Assembly (NCBI GenBank): GCA_027475525.1
Contig: JAMWFC010000046.1
Span: forward strand, 1,922,001-1,986,000
Length of the DNA stretch: 64,000 nucleotides
Reading direction: 5' to 3'
Origin: Macrolepiota albuminosa
Taxonomy: Eukaryota; Basidiomycota; Agaricomycetes; Agaricales; Agaricaceae
Shown here: piece after piece, positions 11,030 through 21,995 of the stretch
Position numbering within the stretch: position 1 is the stretch's first letter
Layout: every line of letters begins with the position of its first letter
The notes under the pieces: model-generated
What the model was told of the DNA's origin: nothing
What the model saw: the letters and a program-made list of their open reading frames with translations, nothing else
The model's database searches: none
Translations under genes and position numbers: made by a program

Positions 11030-11780
11030 GGTACTAGGGCACAGACACAAGAAAGCTAAGAGGTTTGAGAAGATAGATTGGTCTGATAAGACGTTCGAGA
11101 TGGTAGTTGAAGTCTAAGGATACAAAGTCAGGTGACTGTTACAATTGTCTCAAAACGCATCCCGCATTCATCCCGTGACTCCTTTCTGCAGACTAATAAA
11201 TGCAGGGAAGCACTAAAAGGGGAAAGAAGGATCTATAAATCGGATTGTGCTAAATGGAGCTGAAGCAAATGGGGAAGTGGCAATCAGAGACATCCAGAGG
11301 AATGGTGGAACTGGTGGCATCAAAACATGCCTTCCAAAAGGGAAATTGGACTATCAAATATGTTTTGGAGGCTGTGAAGTTGACAACAAAGAGTCATGTG
11401 TAGATAGTGGTCTGTGCACCAGAAAAACAGTATAAATGGCCCAAGTTTAGTAGAAAATAGACGAATAGACAGGCATTTGATAGGCAAAGGCTCAGTGGTT
11501 TCCAGGGAGTGAATCATCTAGGCTAGAGTTTATTGAACACCTCTTATTGGAAGTCTATTGGTAGACAAAGGCTCAGTGGTTCCTAGAGAGTGAACTACTT
11601 AGGCTGGAGTTTATTGAGAACCTTCTTCTGCATCTCAGGATCTTTGATATTCTGTGAAGCATCCAAGTCTTTCAATACATTAACTTTATTGTCAAGCAAC
11701 AGTGTGGATTAGAGGACACTTTCCAAGACTTCAAAAAAGCCTCAGAACTATTAGTACATTAGTACTACTTGCAACCAAGT
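11030..11780. other. stretch without a recognisable gene
   Basis: No convincing coding region. A ~90-bp imperfect direct repeat is present (GGCAAAGGCTCAGTGGTTTC at about 11481 and a diverged copy at about 11565), each followed by a GGCT.GAGTTTATTGA run. Confidence 0.5.
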
Positions 11781-11781
11781 A

Positions 11782-12900
11782 CTACAGCGTCCCAGAACGC
11801 TCATAGAGAAGGGCATATAAGCCCAGGTAGTCCAAAGCAAAGGGTTGCTTTGGATCAGGAGGAGTCAGGCCAATGAAGGCCAGCCTCCCACTTTCCTTGT
11901 AGTGATAGTTTTGCGATGAAGCAATCATCTGTGGGACTTGCTCCTGCTCCTCAGAACTTGCAAAAGGTACTGCAATGGTTTTGTACAGGGCCTCTCCAAG
12001 TAATTGAGACATTGTTTTGTCTCAGGCAGTAGAGTGACAGTTAAGAGTCACTCATTTGAACTTGTTGAGCAAGAGATAGCCCAACTGATGCTGGTAAATC
12101 AGCGTGAACTGGTTGTTAACCAGTGCATAGAGCTGGCAAAGCTCCTGAGGGTTGTGAGGGAATCCCTGAGGTGCAGCTTGGTACACCTTGCTGTTGTGGG
12201 GCATCTGCATAGCATTGCCCTCTTTGTCAGCCTTGAAGGCCCTGGCTGCACAGGCTTCTTGCCCAACAAAAATAGTGTTGGTTACTGGTGATCAGTAGAA
12301 TTGGGGAGCCAACCCCATACCAAAGAATAAGTTCTGGTGCTCAATAGTGTGATCTTGATAGATCACAATGCTGAGTGCATCAGAGATGCGCCCGGTTTCT
12401 TCTTCAAGGAGGGCAGCTCCTTATTTGGTGCTATCTTGTGCCTGATAGTCCATCTTGGCCTATCAATTACTGTTGCACCGCTCATGCACCATACATTGTG
12501 CTGCAGTCTTGTGCAGCACAGAGGATTCCATTCAAGCCTCTTCAGGGTCTTCATACCAGTCATCATTGAAGAGTGGAAACAGCAGGCTCTTTGAGACAGC
12601 ACTCTCTGAACATGGGTTCATTGCTCACACACACTGAAGGTATTGGGCTGGGGGGCCCTCTACCAGTACTGCAGGTAAAAAGGAAATGTTAGCTCCTGGA
12701 GCTCCTTTTGAGGCATCCTCAAGGAAGTGCACGTTGACATAGGCGTGCCCTTCTGTGTGCTTACCCTGATGGTCCTTTTGGGGTTGCAAGGCCTTAGCCT
12801 TAGTGGGGCATGCACTGATGCTCCAAAAACTCTGCTCCCCAGAGTGCATGGTAGATACCATAGATAATGGTTACAAAGACCCAACTTCAGATGTGCCACT
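11782..12900 (-). pseudogene. unrecognised degenerate coding region, downstream part
   Basis: Minus-strand frames with protein-like composition but repeated breaks: HQNLFFGMGLAPQFY, FVGQEACAARAFKADKEGNA, MPHNSKVYQAAPQGFPHNPQ, LCQLYALVNNQFTLIYQHQL and, at 12012-11782, MSQLLGEALYKTIAVPFASS. I do not recognise the family. It follows the open frame at 13905-12871 on the same strand and is probably its continuation in a decayed gene or mobile element. Confidence 0.35.
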
Positions 12901-13905
12901 AGCAAGGCGCTGAATCAGCCAGGGGGTGGCTGGGACAGTAACATCATTATAGAGGAGGATGTCCTGTCCTAGGCCAGCCTCCCAGCCAGGAACAGAAACA
13001 CTCAACTGAGTCGAGCAGGAGGCCACATCCTCCACTCTTTGCTGACATGCCTTTTTGCTATTGTTGGTGTCCCAACTCAGAGGTGTAATCTGCTGCTTAC
13101 AAGCAGCTGAAAAGGCAAGGAGATTTATTTTGTGCTGAGCACACATATGATCCATGTCATTCATCATCTGACTGATAGGATGACAGCCTCCACATTGCAG
13201 AGGAACGATGAGTCTGTGGATATGTCGTACCCATTGTCCTCCAAGTGCAGGTGGCAGTGGTAGTGGCATTGTGAAGTTTGGCAAAGCAGCTCTATGCAAA
13301 GCAGGCATTCTAGGTATAGGATTCTGTAAAGGAGCATCCCAACCTTCAGGCAAATGAGTTTCAGGTATACTCATAGCAGTCCCACCAACTACAGGCTGAT
13401 TGACTGATCCCACTCTATGATCTCTTCCATGCACAGTAGCTGGTAGAGGTGCTACTATTGAAGGCACATAAGGAGCTCTATATGCAGGAAGAGGTAGAGG
13501 TGGTATCATTCTAGGAATTGGATTTTGCAAAGGAGCATTCCATCCTTCAGGTAAATGAGTTTCAGGAATAGCCCTAGCAAATAGATCCTCAGCAACAGTT
13601 GATGGTCTAAGAGGCCTCCTCAAAGAGCTAGAAGGATTTTTCCTAGAGCTTGAAGCAATCTGATTATTTCCCTCAGTTCTCATATCCCCCAATCTTGTGA
13701 TTCCAAGTTGTACATCTTCAGATGCAAATAAATCCACAGCAACAGTTGGTCCAATAGGCCTCTCTAAAGAGCTAGAGGCAATCTGATTATTTCTTCCAAT
13801 TCTTATATCCCCAGATCCCATATCCCCAGTTCCATAATGAAGTGGTATAACCACTGAAGTAGATCTTCTACTTCTATTTGCACGACGCTCATCAGGATCA
13901 GTCAT
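12871..13905 (-). CDS. unrecognised 344-residue open frame with internal repeats, probably part of a decayed element
   Basis: Open for 344 residues. The N-terminus is basic (DPDERRANRSRRSTSVV). Two internal repeat pairs are visible: NNQIASSS with flanking text, twice, and IPETHLPEGW.APLQNPIPRM, twice. The C-terminal third has eight or so scattered Cys/His (LQCGGCHPISQ, DHMCAQHK, AACKQQ) and ends WLIQRLASGTSEVGSL. Upstream, splice-donor-like GTAAGTG is repeated in the tandem repeats at 14.0-14.5 kb, so 5' exons may exist. No family recognised. Surrounded by transposon remains, it is most likely element-derived. Confidence 0.4.
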   Translation of the reverse strand: MTDPDERRANRSRRSTSVVIPLHYGTGDMGSGDIRIGRNNQIASSSLERPIGPTVAVDLFASEDVQLGITRLGDMRTEGNNQIASSSRKNPSSSLRRPLRPSTVAEDLFARAIPETHLPEGWNAPLQNPIPRMIPPLPLPAYRAPYVPSIVAPLPATVHGRDHRVGSVNQPVVGGTAMSIPETHLPEGWDAPLQNPIPRMPALHRAALPNFTMPLPLPPALGGQWVRHIHRLIVPLQCGGCHPISQMMNDMDHMCAQHKINLLAFSAACKQQITPLSWDTNNSKKACQQRVEDVASCSTQLSVSVPGWEAGLGQDILLYNDVTVPATPWLIQRLASGTSEVGSL

Positions 13906-14004
13906 TTGTAACTGTTGTAGCCTGCTTTGAATCCTAGCCTGCTGTCTTTGACCTTCAGGAGTACTGGGTTCGTTATTAGAATGAGTAGTTGAAGATTGCC
14001 TGAA

Positions 14005-14545
14005 AGAATAGTTTTTTAAGCATTTTCATAGCTTAAAACTATTGAAAGACACTTACATGATGAGTATATCAATAGCTCAAAATTGTCCAAGTATTACTGT
14101 AAGCTGAATAGAATTTTTCTTGATTTTTTTGAATTTTATAAGCATTTATAAAGCTCAAAAACAATAAAAGTCACTTACTACAATAGCCCAAACTTTTACT
14201 ATTAGCTGAATTGAATTTTTCCTGATTTTTCTGTGATTTTTTCGAATTTTTTAAGCATTTTCTAAGCTCAAATACACTAAAAATCACTTACAATAATCAA
14301 TCAATAGCTAAAAGTTGTCGAGCTATTGAATGTTTGTTAAGGATCATTGATCAATCAATCAATCAATCAGTCAATACTTACTTTGTAATCAAATTTCGAA
14401 GTTGTAGCTAGATCAATCATTTATTAATGTCTATCAATCAATCAATCAATCAATACTTACTTTGTAATCGAGTTTCGAAGCGTTGCTATAAGAATGATGA
14501 TTAATATTTGTAAATCAATCAATCAATTAACACTTACTTTGTGGT
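14005..14545. repeat. two AT-rich tandem repeat blocks, one with (CAAT)n
   Basis: Block one (about 14005-14310) has roughly 2.5 copies of a ~125-bp unit with AAGCATTT..AAGCTCAAA.A and CACTTAC. Block two (about 14340-14545) has three copies of a unit with a CAAT tetranucleotide run followed by ACTTACTTTGTAATCGAGTT-like text. Both contain CACTTAC or ACTTACTTT, that is, GTAAGTG/AAAGTAAGT on the minus strand. Confidence 0.7.
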
Positions 14546-14825
14546 GTAGTTTACTCACTACAACATTGAAACCATGGAAAAATTGATGCTATTTGGTTTA
14601 AGATCATGCAAGGCATGAAAACTGGTGTCCACTAAATTGTGTTTTGGCCTCGGCCACATTCACACACTCCGGATACCTTCCACATGTGTCTGAGAGATAT
14701 TGTACATTTAAATATTTAATATATATTCTTTTTCATTAAATAATTTTTTTTTTCTTTTCTACTGAAAAACAGACCAAAAAACAAATGAAAAAGGCAAGTA
14801 TTTGTCAGCCTTAGTCAGAAACTGT
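14546..14825. other. stretch without a recognisable gene
   Basis: A/T-rich, with an AATATTTAATATATATTC run near 14710. It separates the tandem repeats from the end of the decayed gag-protease frame. Nothing else is visible. Confidence 0.4.
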
Positions 14826-14829
14826 CAAA

Positions 14830-16457
14830 ACTGACTAAGCACATCATTCCCATGAAATGGTTGTCCCATTCTATATAGATAGCGTGGCTTTCTACCGTGC
14901 CCAACTGCAATGCCAATGATGTATCTAACTCCTGTATGGAAATTCCATACATGTAAGCAAACTGGGGTGTTATACTGGAAGTGGTACTCTCAGAGTCCTA
15001 TAACATCCAAGCTTTGTGGCCATTCACCTCCACATATAAGACCAGGCACTCCTTATCTGCCCACTTCGACATAGAGTGCTGCAAAGTGCTCTCTGCTTGA
15101 CAAAGAGTCACCTTCTTCATCCAAACCATGTTATTTTTGTCATGATCATTCGAGGATGGCCAATCCATCATTGCTGCTAGGCATTCCAAGTCGCTGTCGC
15201 AACTATAGTACTCATTGTCATATACGTTGACTGTGACGTACCCCTCCCCCTCCACAACCACACTCTTGGGCTTGGCGCCCAAAGCCTCCTCTGGGGGCTC
15301 TTGGTCGTTTGTGAGGTGCTCAGCCTCAGATTCAGCCAAGACGTCTCCATCACTCCCACTCGTGGCTGCAGTATGTGCAGCTCAAAGGTTGGTGCAGGGT
15401 GTATACCCCTTTCTTGGGGCTCCCGTCTTTGCGGGGCAGTTGGTAGCATAGTAGCCTGGCTGGCTGCATGCAAAACAGGTCCCTGTCTGACTAGGTGGGT
15501 TGGCCGGCTTGAAATCTGGCCTTGGTTTAGGACATTCTCCATCTGGCATCCACTCCAGTTGTGGGCAGGGTCGCCCTCAATTTGCCGCAGGAGTTCTGCA
15601 TACCACAAACTATGTGTTGCGGTCACAATCCACGTCAGTCTTCTTGGCCAAGAAGGTCCCCACATGCTGACCCCATGAGGGTGCCCCAGCAGGCGGTAAT
15701 CATCTGCTTCCCCCTTTGTGGCCACTACAATGCTCGTAGTGATTAGCAGTCTTAAGGGACTGCTCATACTTAATGGTGTATGCCACAAACTCTTCCACAT
15801 CATTGACCTCTGAGGACAGTCCATCCTCACATATCAGATAGCAGCGCATGTCCACTGGAATATCATCCAAGAATGTTTTGAGCATTGTATACTCATCCAG
15901 GTATACTACCATATTCTGGGCATGGTCATTAAAGGTATCATAGAATCCTTGTACTCCCAACTTCTCAGTATACCTAGCAGACTAGAAGTCCCGCCTCACA
16001 TCCTGTAGCGTCAAGGGGTGCACAAATCAATCATACAGTCCTGTGAGAACTCCTTTGAACATCTACTCATACTGGACCCAGTTGATATGCAATACTGCAT
16101 GTCAAAACCACCCCATGGCCTCTCCAGCCAAGAATTTGGGTAGAACAAAGATTTGTTCTTGTTCCATATGGTCACTGCCATATAGGCACATTGCAAGGTG
16201 GGTGCATACATCCATCACCCAGTCCTCCAAGTCACTGAACTTGGACATGCCTGTGTAGACGTGAATGTGCCTACTGTCTCCTTTACGCAGCTTCACCCCA
16301 TCAGGTAACCGCAAGGTTATCCTCAGAGCATCATTGACTACTTGATGCAGGCAATTGTGCATGGCTTCACGATGCATCCAAATGGCCTCCCACTGGCCCA
16401 GAGATCTAGTCACTAAATCCACGGCTTGGGGAAGTGACTTCCCTCGTCCCCCCTGCA
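14830..16457 (-). pseudogene. old Gypsy element: capsid C-part, zinc knuckle and protease start (third fragment)
   Basis: Minus-strand pieces in order: LPDGVKLRKGDSRHIHVYTG and SDLEDWVMDVCTHLAM (gag), LPKFLAGEAMGWF, then LGVQGFYDTFNDHAQNMVVY and DDIPVDMRCYLICEDGLSSE, then a zinc knuckle CFACSQPGYYATNC with Tyr replacing the usual His, then LYVEVNGHKAWML*DSESTT. The last is a retropepsin in which DSG reads DSE. Many stops and frameshifts. After about 14830 the homology ends, so RT and integrase are lost. This is the same element as 17402-18316 and 31190-31726, separated by a solo LTR and by the chromovirus. Confidence 0.7.
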
Positions 16458-17401
16458 GCGGTGATAGGACCCCATACAGGATCAGCGCATCAATGGCAGG
16501 CGACGGCAACGTGGCACCGACTCGGGATACCTTAGCGCGCGCTAATTATCCAATTTTGGAGATATTTGACGGCCGCGCATGGCAAGAAGCAGATCTGATC
16601 AGTGATAGCGCTGATGGCAGACAGAATGACAACTGACAGATGGCATCCATCACTAACGACAGCGCTTAGCGAGAAGATTGATGATCTATCAAAAACTGAC
16701 GGACAGCTTGGCATTTGACCTTGGCGTCTAACATTGCTTAGCGCCTCGATTTGGCGCCTGACATTGCTTAGCCTTTTGGACAGACAGAAGGGTGATGGAT
16801 TGATGATTTAGCACCGCGATCTGCCACCTGGTGGCGCTAAGAGTCTTGAATGGACGGTAGGGATCTGAAACCGTTGGAGCTTCCCCTATGAAATTTTCCA
16901 GTTTACCGCACTTTGGCAATGGTTGGTCACTGGCGACGGTGAACTCCTTGTAGTATATAAAGTACTTACCGACTTGTACATACATCAGAGAACAACAGAC
17001 CAGAGTTTCCTGCTCCCCTTTCTTCAGTCTCCCTTACGCTCAAGATCTCATTTACGGTTGGCAACATCGAACTCATCGGCAGTTGCAGACTCTTGCTAAG
17101 TCTTCGACACACTCGCGCCTTGCAGCTACGGCAGGCATTATCGACGCTTAGACCTCGCTAAGCATACTGTGTTCTTGCTGCTAACATTGCTGTGTTCGCT
17201 TACCGCTTCGTCATAGGCGCTTTACCTTAGCGCTTTACACTTGCCGACCCTGTTACCGACTTTTCCCCATTTTCACAGGCTCGTTCTCTGGGACCTGCCC
17301 GGGACTCCTCACATTACTTTTAGCGCGCCCAATGCAAGCTCTTGGTACGGTAATGCTATTGTTACATTTGTTACTGACCAAACTTTGGGCATCATCAGCG
17401 G
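16458..17401 (+). mobile_element. solo LTR 1 (16462-17397) with 4-bp target duplication GCGG
   Basis: LTR begins TGATAGGACCCC and ends GGGCATCATCA. It is flanked by GCGG at 16458-16461 and 17398-17401. It is 936 bp long and closely similar to 23058-23984. A TATA-like element (GTATATAAAG) lies near 16951. No internal region or second LTR is adjacent, so it is a solo LTR left by recombination. It interrupts the minus-strand gag of the old Gypsy element. Several copies of a TTAGCGC/GCGCTAA motif are spread through it. Confidence 0.9.
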
Positions 17402-18316
17402 ACATCCCGAGCCCCCTCGACTGTGGGCATAATTGCCCTCATCTCGGGGAGTTGACCCAGGGCAGTCATCCCGGCCACTACTAGGGGCATCACGTCTGGT
17501 GGCACCATCTCGATCGAGGAAGTCTCCTTGATCATGACGTTGCGCCGCCTGGGTTCTGGAGAAGCTTGATTCTCCTGGCCCTGCATGATGAATTGACAAT
17601 GCATCTCATCAATGGGCTTCATGCCCTTGAATATGATGCCCTGATTGTCAATAAGGGACTGTCCCTTAGTTCTGAGGTCACCATTGCACATATGCTGATA
17701 CACAACTCTGTTGCTCAACATTTCTGCCATTGGCACGCGTGGCATCACAGATGCCTCGCTCTCCACCTTGAACATGGTACTAGTGTGTCCATCCAGGCCT
17801 GACATTTCTGTCCTAGAGTCTCAGTTACGCAAATGTGGGGGCTCCTTATGCCACTCTTGTCCTGCTGGAGTATAAAATGTACTCACTAGCTTTACTTTGG
17901 GCACTTCCTGCACCCATGCTAGTGCTTCTACTAGCTCAACTCCAACGTCTTGATTACAACATGCTGAGCATTCCTCAGACATGTGGCTCCAGGGAGTTGA
18001 CACCCCAGATTGCCTTGCGGCCTTCCACTGCAAATACATCTGCAGTTTCATCGTGAGCACTCTCACTATCAAATCAGTATATTTAGTACTGAATACATTG
18101 GGCACTTTGTGCCCTTGTTGCCTAAGTGCTACTATATACACTGAGACATAGCGCTCAATTCATGCTTGGGTGGTGTATTTCATCACCTCTGAGTGTAAAT
18201 CCCAGAACACCTGCAAGTGCACAGTGTATGTGGTTTTCAACCACTGCTCCTCTGCTCTGGCATCATCGTCACTGGACAACTCAACCACCTCCTCTGGGAG
18301 CTCTGCACCCTCCAGG
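17402..18316 (-). pseudogene. old Gypsy element gag, second fragment
   Basis: Minus-strand frames 18316-18170 (VLEGAELPEEVVELSSDDDA, EEQWLKTTYTVHLQVFWDLH), 18141-17821 (KYTDLIVRVLTMKLQMYLQW, CSACCNQDVGVE) and 17805-17402 (PRVPMAEMLSNRVVYQHMCN, RRRNVMIKETSS) are pieces of one gag protein. It continues across the chromovirus insertion from 31190 (SMEEV joins LEGAELPEE in one frame once the chromovirus and one TSD copy are left out) and across solo LTR 1 into 16457. Confidence 0.65.
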
Positions 18317-18321
18317 ACTTC

Positions 18322-19147
18322 TGTCACGACCCCTCCCCTCCGGGCCCACCCCGGGACACCCCCGGAACACCCTCCAGGACCCTCCCTCCAACCCCACAAG
18401 ACACGCCCCGCCATCACGACCGCTGACCGCTGACACCGCCATCACGCGCATCAAGGACCGCCATCAGCTGCCACCAGCCCTGATCAACGATCGGATCACG
18501 CGAATTGTTCCCGGCCATCATGCATCACGCATCACAACTCCCTCCGCGCCAATTGATCGCATGCCCCACATGCGTGATCCCGGTATACAGCCCCTGCCAC
18601 TACTCAATGACCCCCGAAACCCATCCCAGACACCCCAGAGCCCTGAGACCCAGTCCCATAGTACTTATAGCACAGTTCCCTGTTGTATTCGGTAGTCTTG
18701 ATATTACATTGCATTACTTGGATTGTTGCGTGCCCTCTGTTTGACTGGTACACATTGACTGGCACGCTTTTGACTGGCACGCTTGAATACTCGCGTGCTC
18801 TAAGATTGGTACACACTTTGCGACTTTAATTTGCTAACTTGGTCTCGTCTTAGAACCTCCGGTTCACGACTCAACCCCCACCCAAATTCCCCAGCTACCC
18901 ACCACCCAAAACCCCCGGACCAAGTCCCCTTTCCTGGGATTCCCCTGTCCACGTCTTAAACCCCGGAGTCCTAGCCCCGGAGTTCCAGACACCCAAGTAT
19001 CCGTGGGTCAAGTCCGCATTGTAAGGGCGATTGCTTTCCCCGGAGTCCTAGCCCCGGAGTTCCAGACACCCAAGTATCCGTGGGTCAAGTCCGCATTGTA
19101 AGGGCGATTGCTTTCCTGGAAAGCCCCTGACTCAGCGGAACCTGACA
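18322..19147 (+). repeat. 5' LTR of the chromovirus
   Basis: 826 bp, TGTCACGACC...ACCTGACA. A TATA-like TACTTATAG lies near 18663. It contains an exact 77-bp tandem duplication (18961-19116) absent from the 3' LTR, and a 7-bp difference near 18425. Other differences from the 3' LTR are mostly C/T or G/A at CpG sites. I see no clear tRNA primer-binding site after 19147, which would fit the self-priming used by some chromoviruses, but that is inference. Confidence 0.9.
18961..19116. repeat. exact 77-bp tandem duplication (A), in 5' LTR
   Basis: Two identical copies with period 77, unit starting CCGGAGTCCTAGCCCCGGAG. The 3' LTR has a single copy. It shares its exact period with five other duplications in this window and is probably an assembly artefact. 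Confidence 0.95.
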
Positions 19148-21381
19148 TAATATCAAGACTCCCTCCTTACACCGTTCTTGATGGCTACGTATACTCACAC
19201 CTACTACCCCACGGGCTACCAGACCGACCCCTATGGACGCCCGGTATCCAATCATTACTCCGCACAGACCCCCCGCCCCGCCTATCCACCCCTCCCGTAC
19301 GAACCTCAGTATCTCCACCGCCACTGAGCCCCCGACCCATTCCTCTATGATCTGGGGCCCTCAGCCAGCTGGGCCCCCCCGCCCAACTTAGCCATGGCAC
19401 GACCCGTGGAGGTCCCCTCGTACTGGAGCATCCCCGGGGGCCTACCGGAGACACCGCCAGTCCCCAGTGGACCTCGCCCGGTACCTCCCAGCGAGGGCCC
19501 CTTCGCACTCACCCCCTACTACGGTTACCAGCGCCCCGCCCCCCAGCCCCGGGTACCCCTCAATTACGACTACCCCCCTCGACACTACTCAACCGCCGCC
19601 CCACCCGCTTGGACTCCCCCCTCGCCAATGGGACGACGACGTCTCAAGGACTACGAACAGCAACGGGATGAAGTGCTCCACTCGCTCAGGATCTCGCTGG
19701 AGGACTTCGCGCAACAGGCAAGGGCGCTACTCACGGAATTCGGACACAACGACTTCACAGGCACACCGGAGGACTGGGCCCATTGCTTGGTCGAATTCGG
19801 AGATCGCCTCACAAGAGGGGAACTCCCGGAGCAGACTATGGTAAAGTACAGGCGCAACACAATCCTCCGCAAAGAATTACAGCAACTGCTCAACAAAGTC
19901 CACGCGTCCCCATCCCCCCGACCCCTCGACGACTCTGTGGACCCGGGCCGCTCGATTCACATCCGACAGGAACCCCCGGAACCGGCCCCGGCAGTCCCCG
20001 CGACCCCCACTCTGGAGCAGCGACAACAGGAAGAGCAGCAAAACGCCTCGGCAATACTGTGGTCCCTCAACCCGACAGGAGGGCTATTCGATCAGCCTGC
20101 TGCCCGCACGGTAGGATTGTCAACTCGCCGTAGGGCTAACTCAGTTCCTAGCATCTTCGAGACCTGGGGACAGCCCCAGAGACTCCTGGAACCCCTCCCG
20201 TGAACGGACAACGCCCGACCCCCGGCCCTGGCAAACCCCGGTAGACCCTGCACGGACACCACTAGCATGGAAAACACGCTGTGCTACATTGACGAGCTCA
20301 CGTGCGGCAACAATGAACAACGTCCCGTGCCTGCGCCCGCCCCGGTACCGCCTCCTACGTCAGCCCCGGCCCCTCCGGAACACAATTTCTGCCGCGACCC
20401 CCCACCCCACTTCGACTTATGGAACCCCCCGCGACCCCCGATGCAAGCACGACCCTCCCGGGCTGGACGTCCCCTGCGCAACCCGGCACCTGATCCAGCA
20501 CCCGGCCCCCCTCTGAACGACCCAACACCGCCGAACCCTCCCCGACCGCCTCCGCCGCCCCCATCCGAGCCTCGAGGACGACCCCCAGGCCCCCCACCTC
20601 CGCCACCCCCCACGTGGAGACCCGGGCCTCCCCCCGGCAGGAACGAACCCCCCTGGGACAACGGACCTCCCAGGCGTGGACCCCCAGGTGAGCCACCCGG
20701 AGGAGGCCCTCCAGGCGGGTGGGGTCCTGCCCTCGGTGCGTTTCCTCCACAGGGAGGGGGGGGTAACCATTACTACTATTACTACAATGCCGGCCCCCCT
20801 CCCTGCAACGCTGCCGGACCGGACGACGCTTGTGACGCCCTTGCCCGCGAAGGACGTCTGGACATTCAAAAGCCCGATGCATTCACGGGCTGGGACCCCC
20901 GAAAATGGCGTACATTCCTTACTCAGTGTCTCAATACGTTTCAGGCAAAACCACTCACGTTCCAGGTTGACAGCTCCTGAGTGGCCTTTGCCGCCTCGTA
21001 CCTCCAGGGGATCGCCTTCGACCACTACACGGCCCTCATCCAGTTCGACCCCAACAACCCGGCACTCGCCCGCTGGCAAGCCTTCGTCGACGAGTTCTCC
21101 AGGAAATTCGGGGTCTACGACACCGTGGCCGAAGCCGAGGACAACCTCTTCAACCTCCAAATGCGCTCTGAAGAACGTTTCACTACCTTCATCGTACGTT
21201 TCAAAAAGGAAGCTTACGAGACAGGTTGGAATTACAGCGCCCTCCGGTACGCCCTCCGCTGCGCCCTGCCGCAACGTATCAAGGATGTCCTCTGACTCGC
21301 CCCGAAACAACCCTTCTACGATGGATACAAGGCCCTCGTCATGCAGATCGACCAACGCTACTGGGAAGACCGCAGCGAGTA

Positions 21382-21535
21382 CTCGAACTCCTGGCCCCCC
21401 TGGAACCCTAGGGGAGAACCCCCTTGGCCCTCCAGCGAAACCCCCAACCCCCAAGGTCCTCGAACTCCTGGCCCCCCTGGAACCCTAGGGGAGAACCCCC
21501 TTGGCCCTCCAGCGAAACCCCCAACCCCCAAGGTC
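21382..21535. repeat. exact 77-bp tandem duplication (B), in gag
   Basis: Copies 21382-21458 and 21459-21535 are identical, unit starting CTCGAACTCCTGGCCCCCCT. It shifts the gag frame by 77 (2 mod 3); discounting one copy puts the sequence after 21535 back in the upstream frame. Confidence 0.95.
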
Positions 21536-21839
21536 AGAATCCTGGTCCCTCTGCGTTCCCTGGCGGCTGACCCCCGGTGAGTCGCGGCCCGCCTAATGCT
21601 AACCCTGGCAGCAGCGTCCGCCCCCAGGCCCAACTCAACGCCGCTGTGGCCGCCCACGACCCGGGCGACGCGTCAAGCCCCGAGAAGCCCCCAGAAAACC
21701 CCGAAGACTTCAACGTCGACGACAAACGGGACGAGGAGGCCCTCCGGGCCAACTGGCTTCAAAAGAAGGGACGACCCTGGATCGAAGTCCCGAAGGAGAG
21801 AAGGCGCGTGCATACTCTGCGGTGAGAAAGACCATTTCA

Positions 21840-21995
21840 TCTCCGAGTGCCCCCAACAACAGGTTATGGGACGCGCCACCTGGACCTTTGAAGGGGAGGA
21901 CGCCACCTACGAGTACTCTCCGAGTGCCCCCAACAACAGGTTATGGGACGCGCCACCTGGACCTTTGAAGGGGAGGACGCCACCTACGAGTACTC
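21840..21995. repeat. exact 77-bp tandem duplication (C), just after the zinc knuckle
   Basis: Period 77, unit starting CTCCGAGTGCCCCCAACAAC; it duplicates the end of the zinc knuckle. Discounting one copy joins the knuckle frame to the protease frame. Confidence 0.95.

Larger units (their letters stand above)
19181..21995 (+). pseudogene. chromovirus gag with zinc knuckle
   Basis: Starts ATG at 19181 (MATYTHTYYPTGYQTDPYGR) after the 5' LTR. It stays in one frame through TGA stops at about 19322, 20201, 20978 and 21293 and, after duplication B, another near 21590. Parts in order: Pro/Tyr-rich leader; helical segment (KDYEQQRDEVLHSLRISLED); long Pro-rich linker (20330-20690); capsid (WDPRKWRTFLTQCLNTFQAK, QGIAFDHYTALIQFDPNNPA, FVDEFSRKFGVYDTVAEAED, MRSEERFTTFIVRFKKEAYE); zinc knuckle CILCGEKDHFISEC at 21811-21852. 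The context of each TGA fits an original CGA (Arg). A 2-bp loss in the GCGCG run near 21808 would explain the one genuine frame change before the knuckle. The gag packages the element RNA in the cytoplasm. Confidence 0.85.

Noticed and set aside
14340..14545. CRISPR-like array in the CAAT-rich repeats
   Set aside because: Only about three irregular units with tetranucleotide runs, in a eukaryotic transposon island; no unique spacers of constant length.
20284..21454. Long minus-strand open frames opposite gag (up to 345 codons)
   Set aside because: Gly/Arg/Val-rich translations that mirror the Pro-rich, GC-rich gag; no motifs, and they are explained by the composition of the plus-strand frame.
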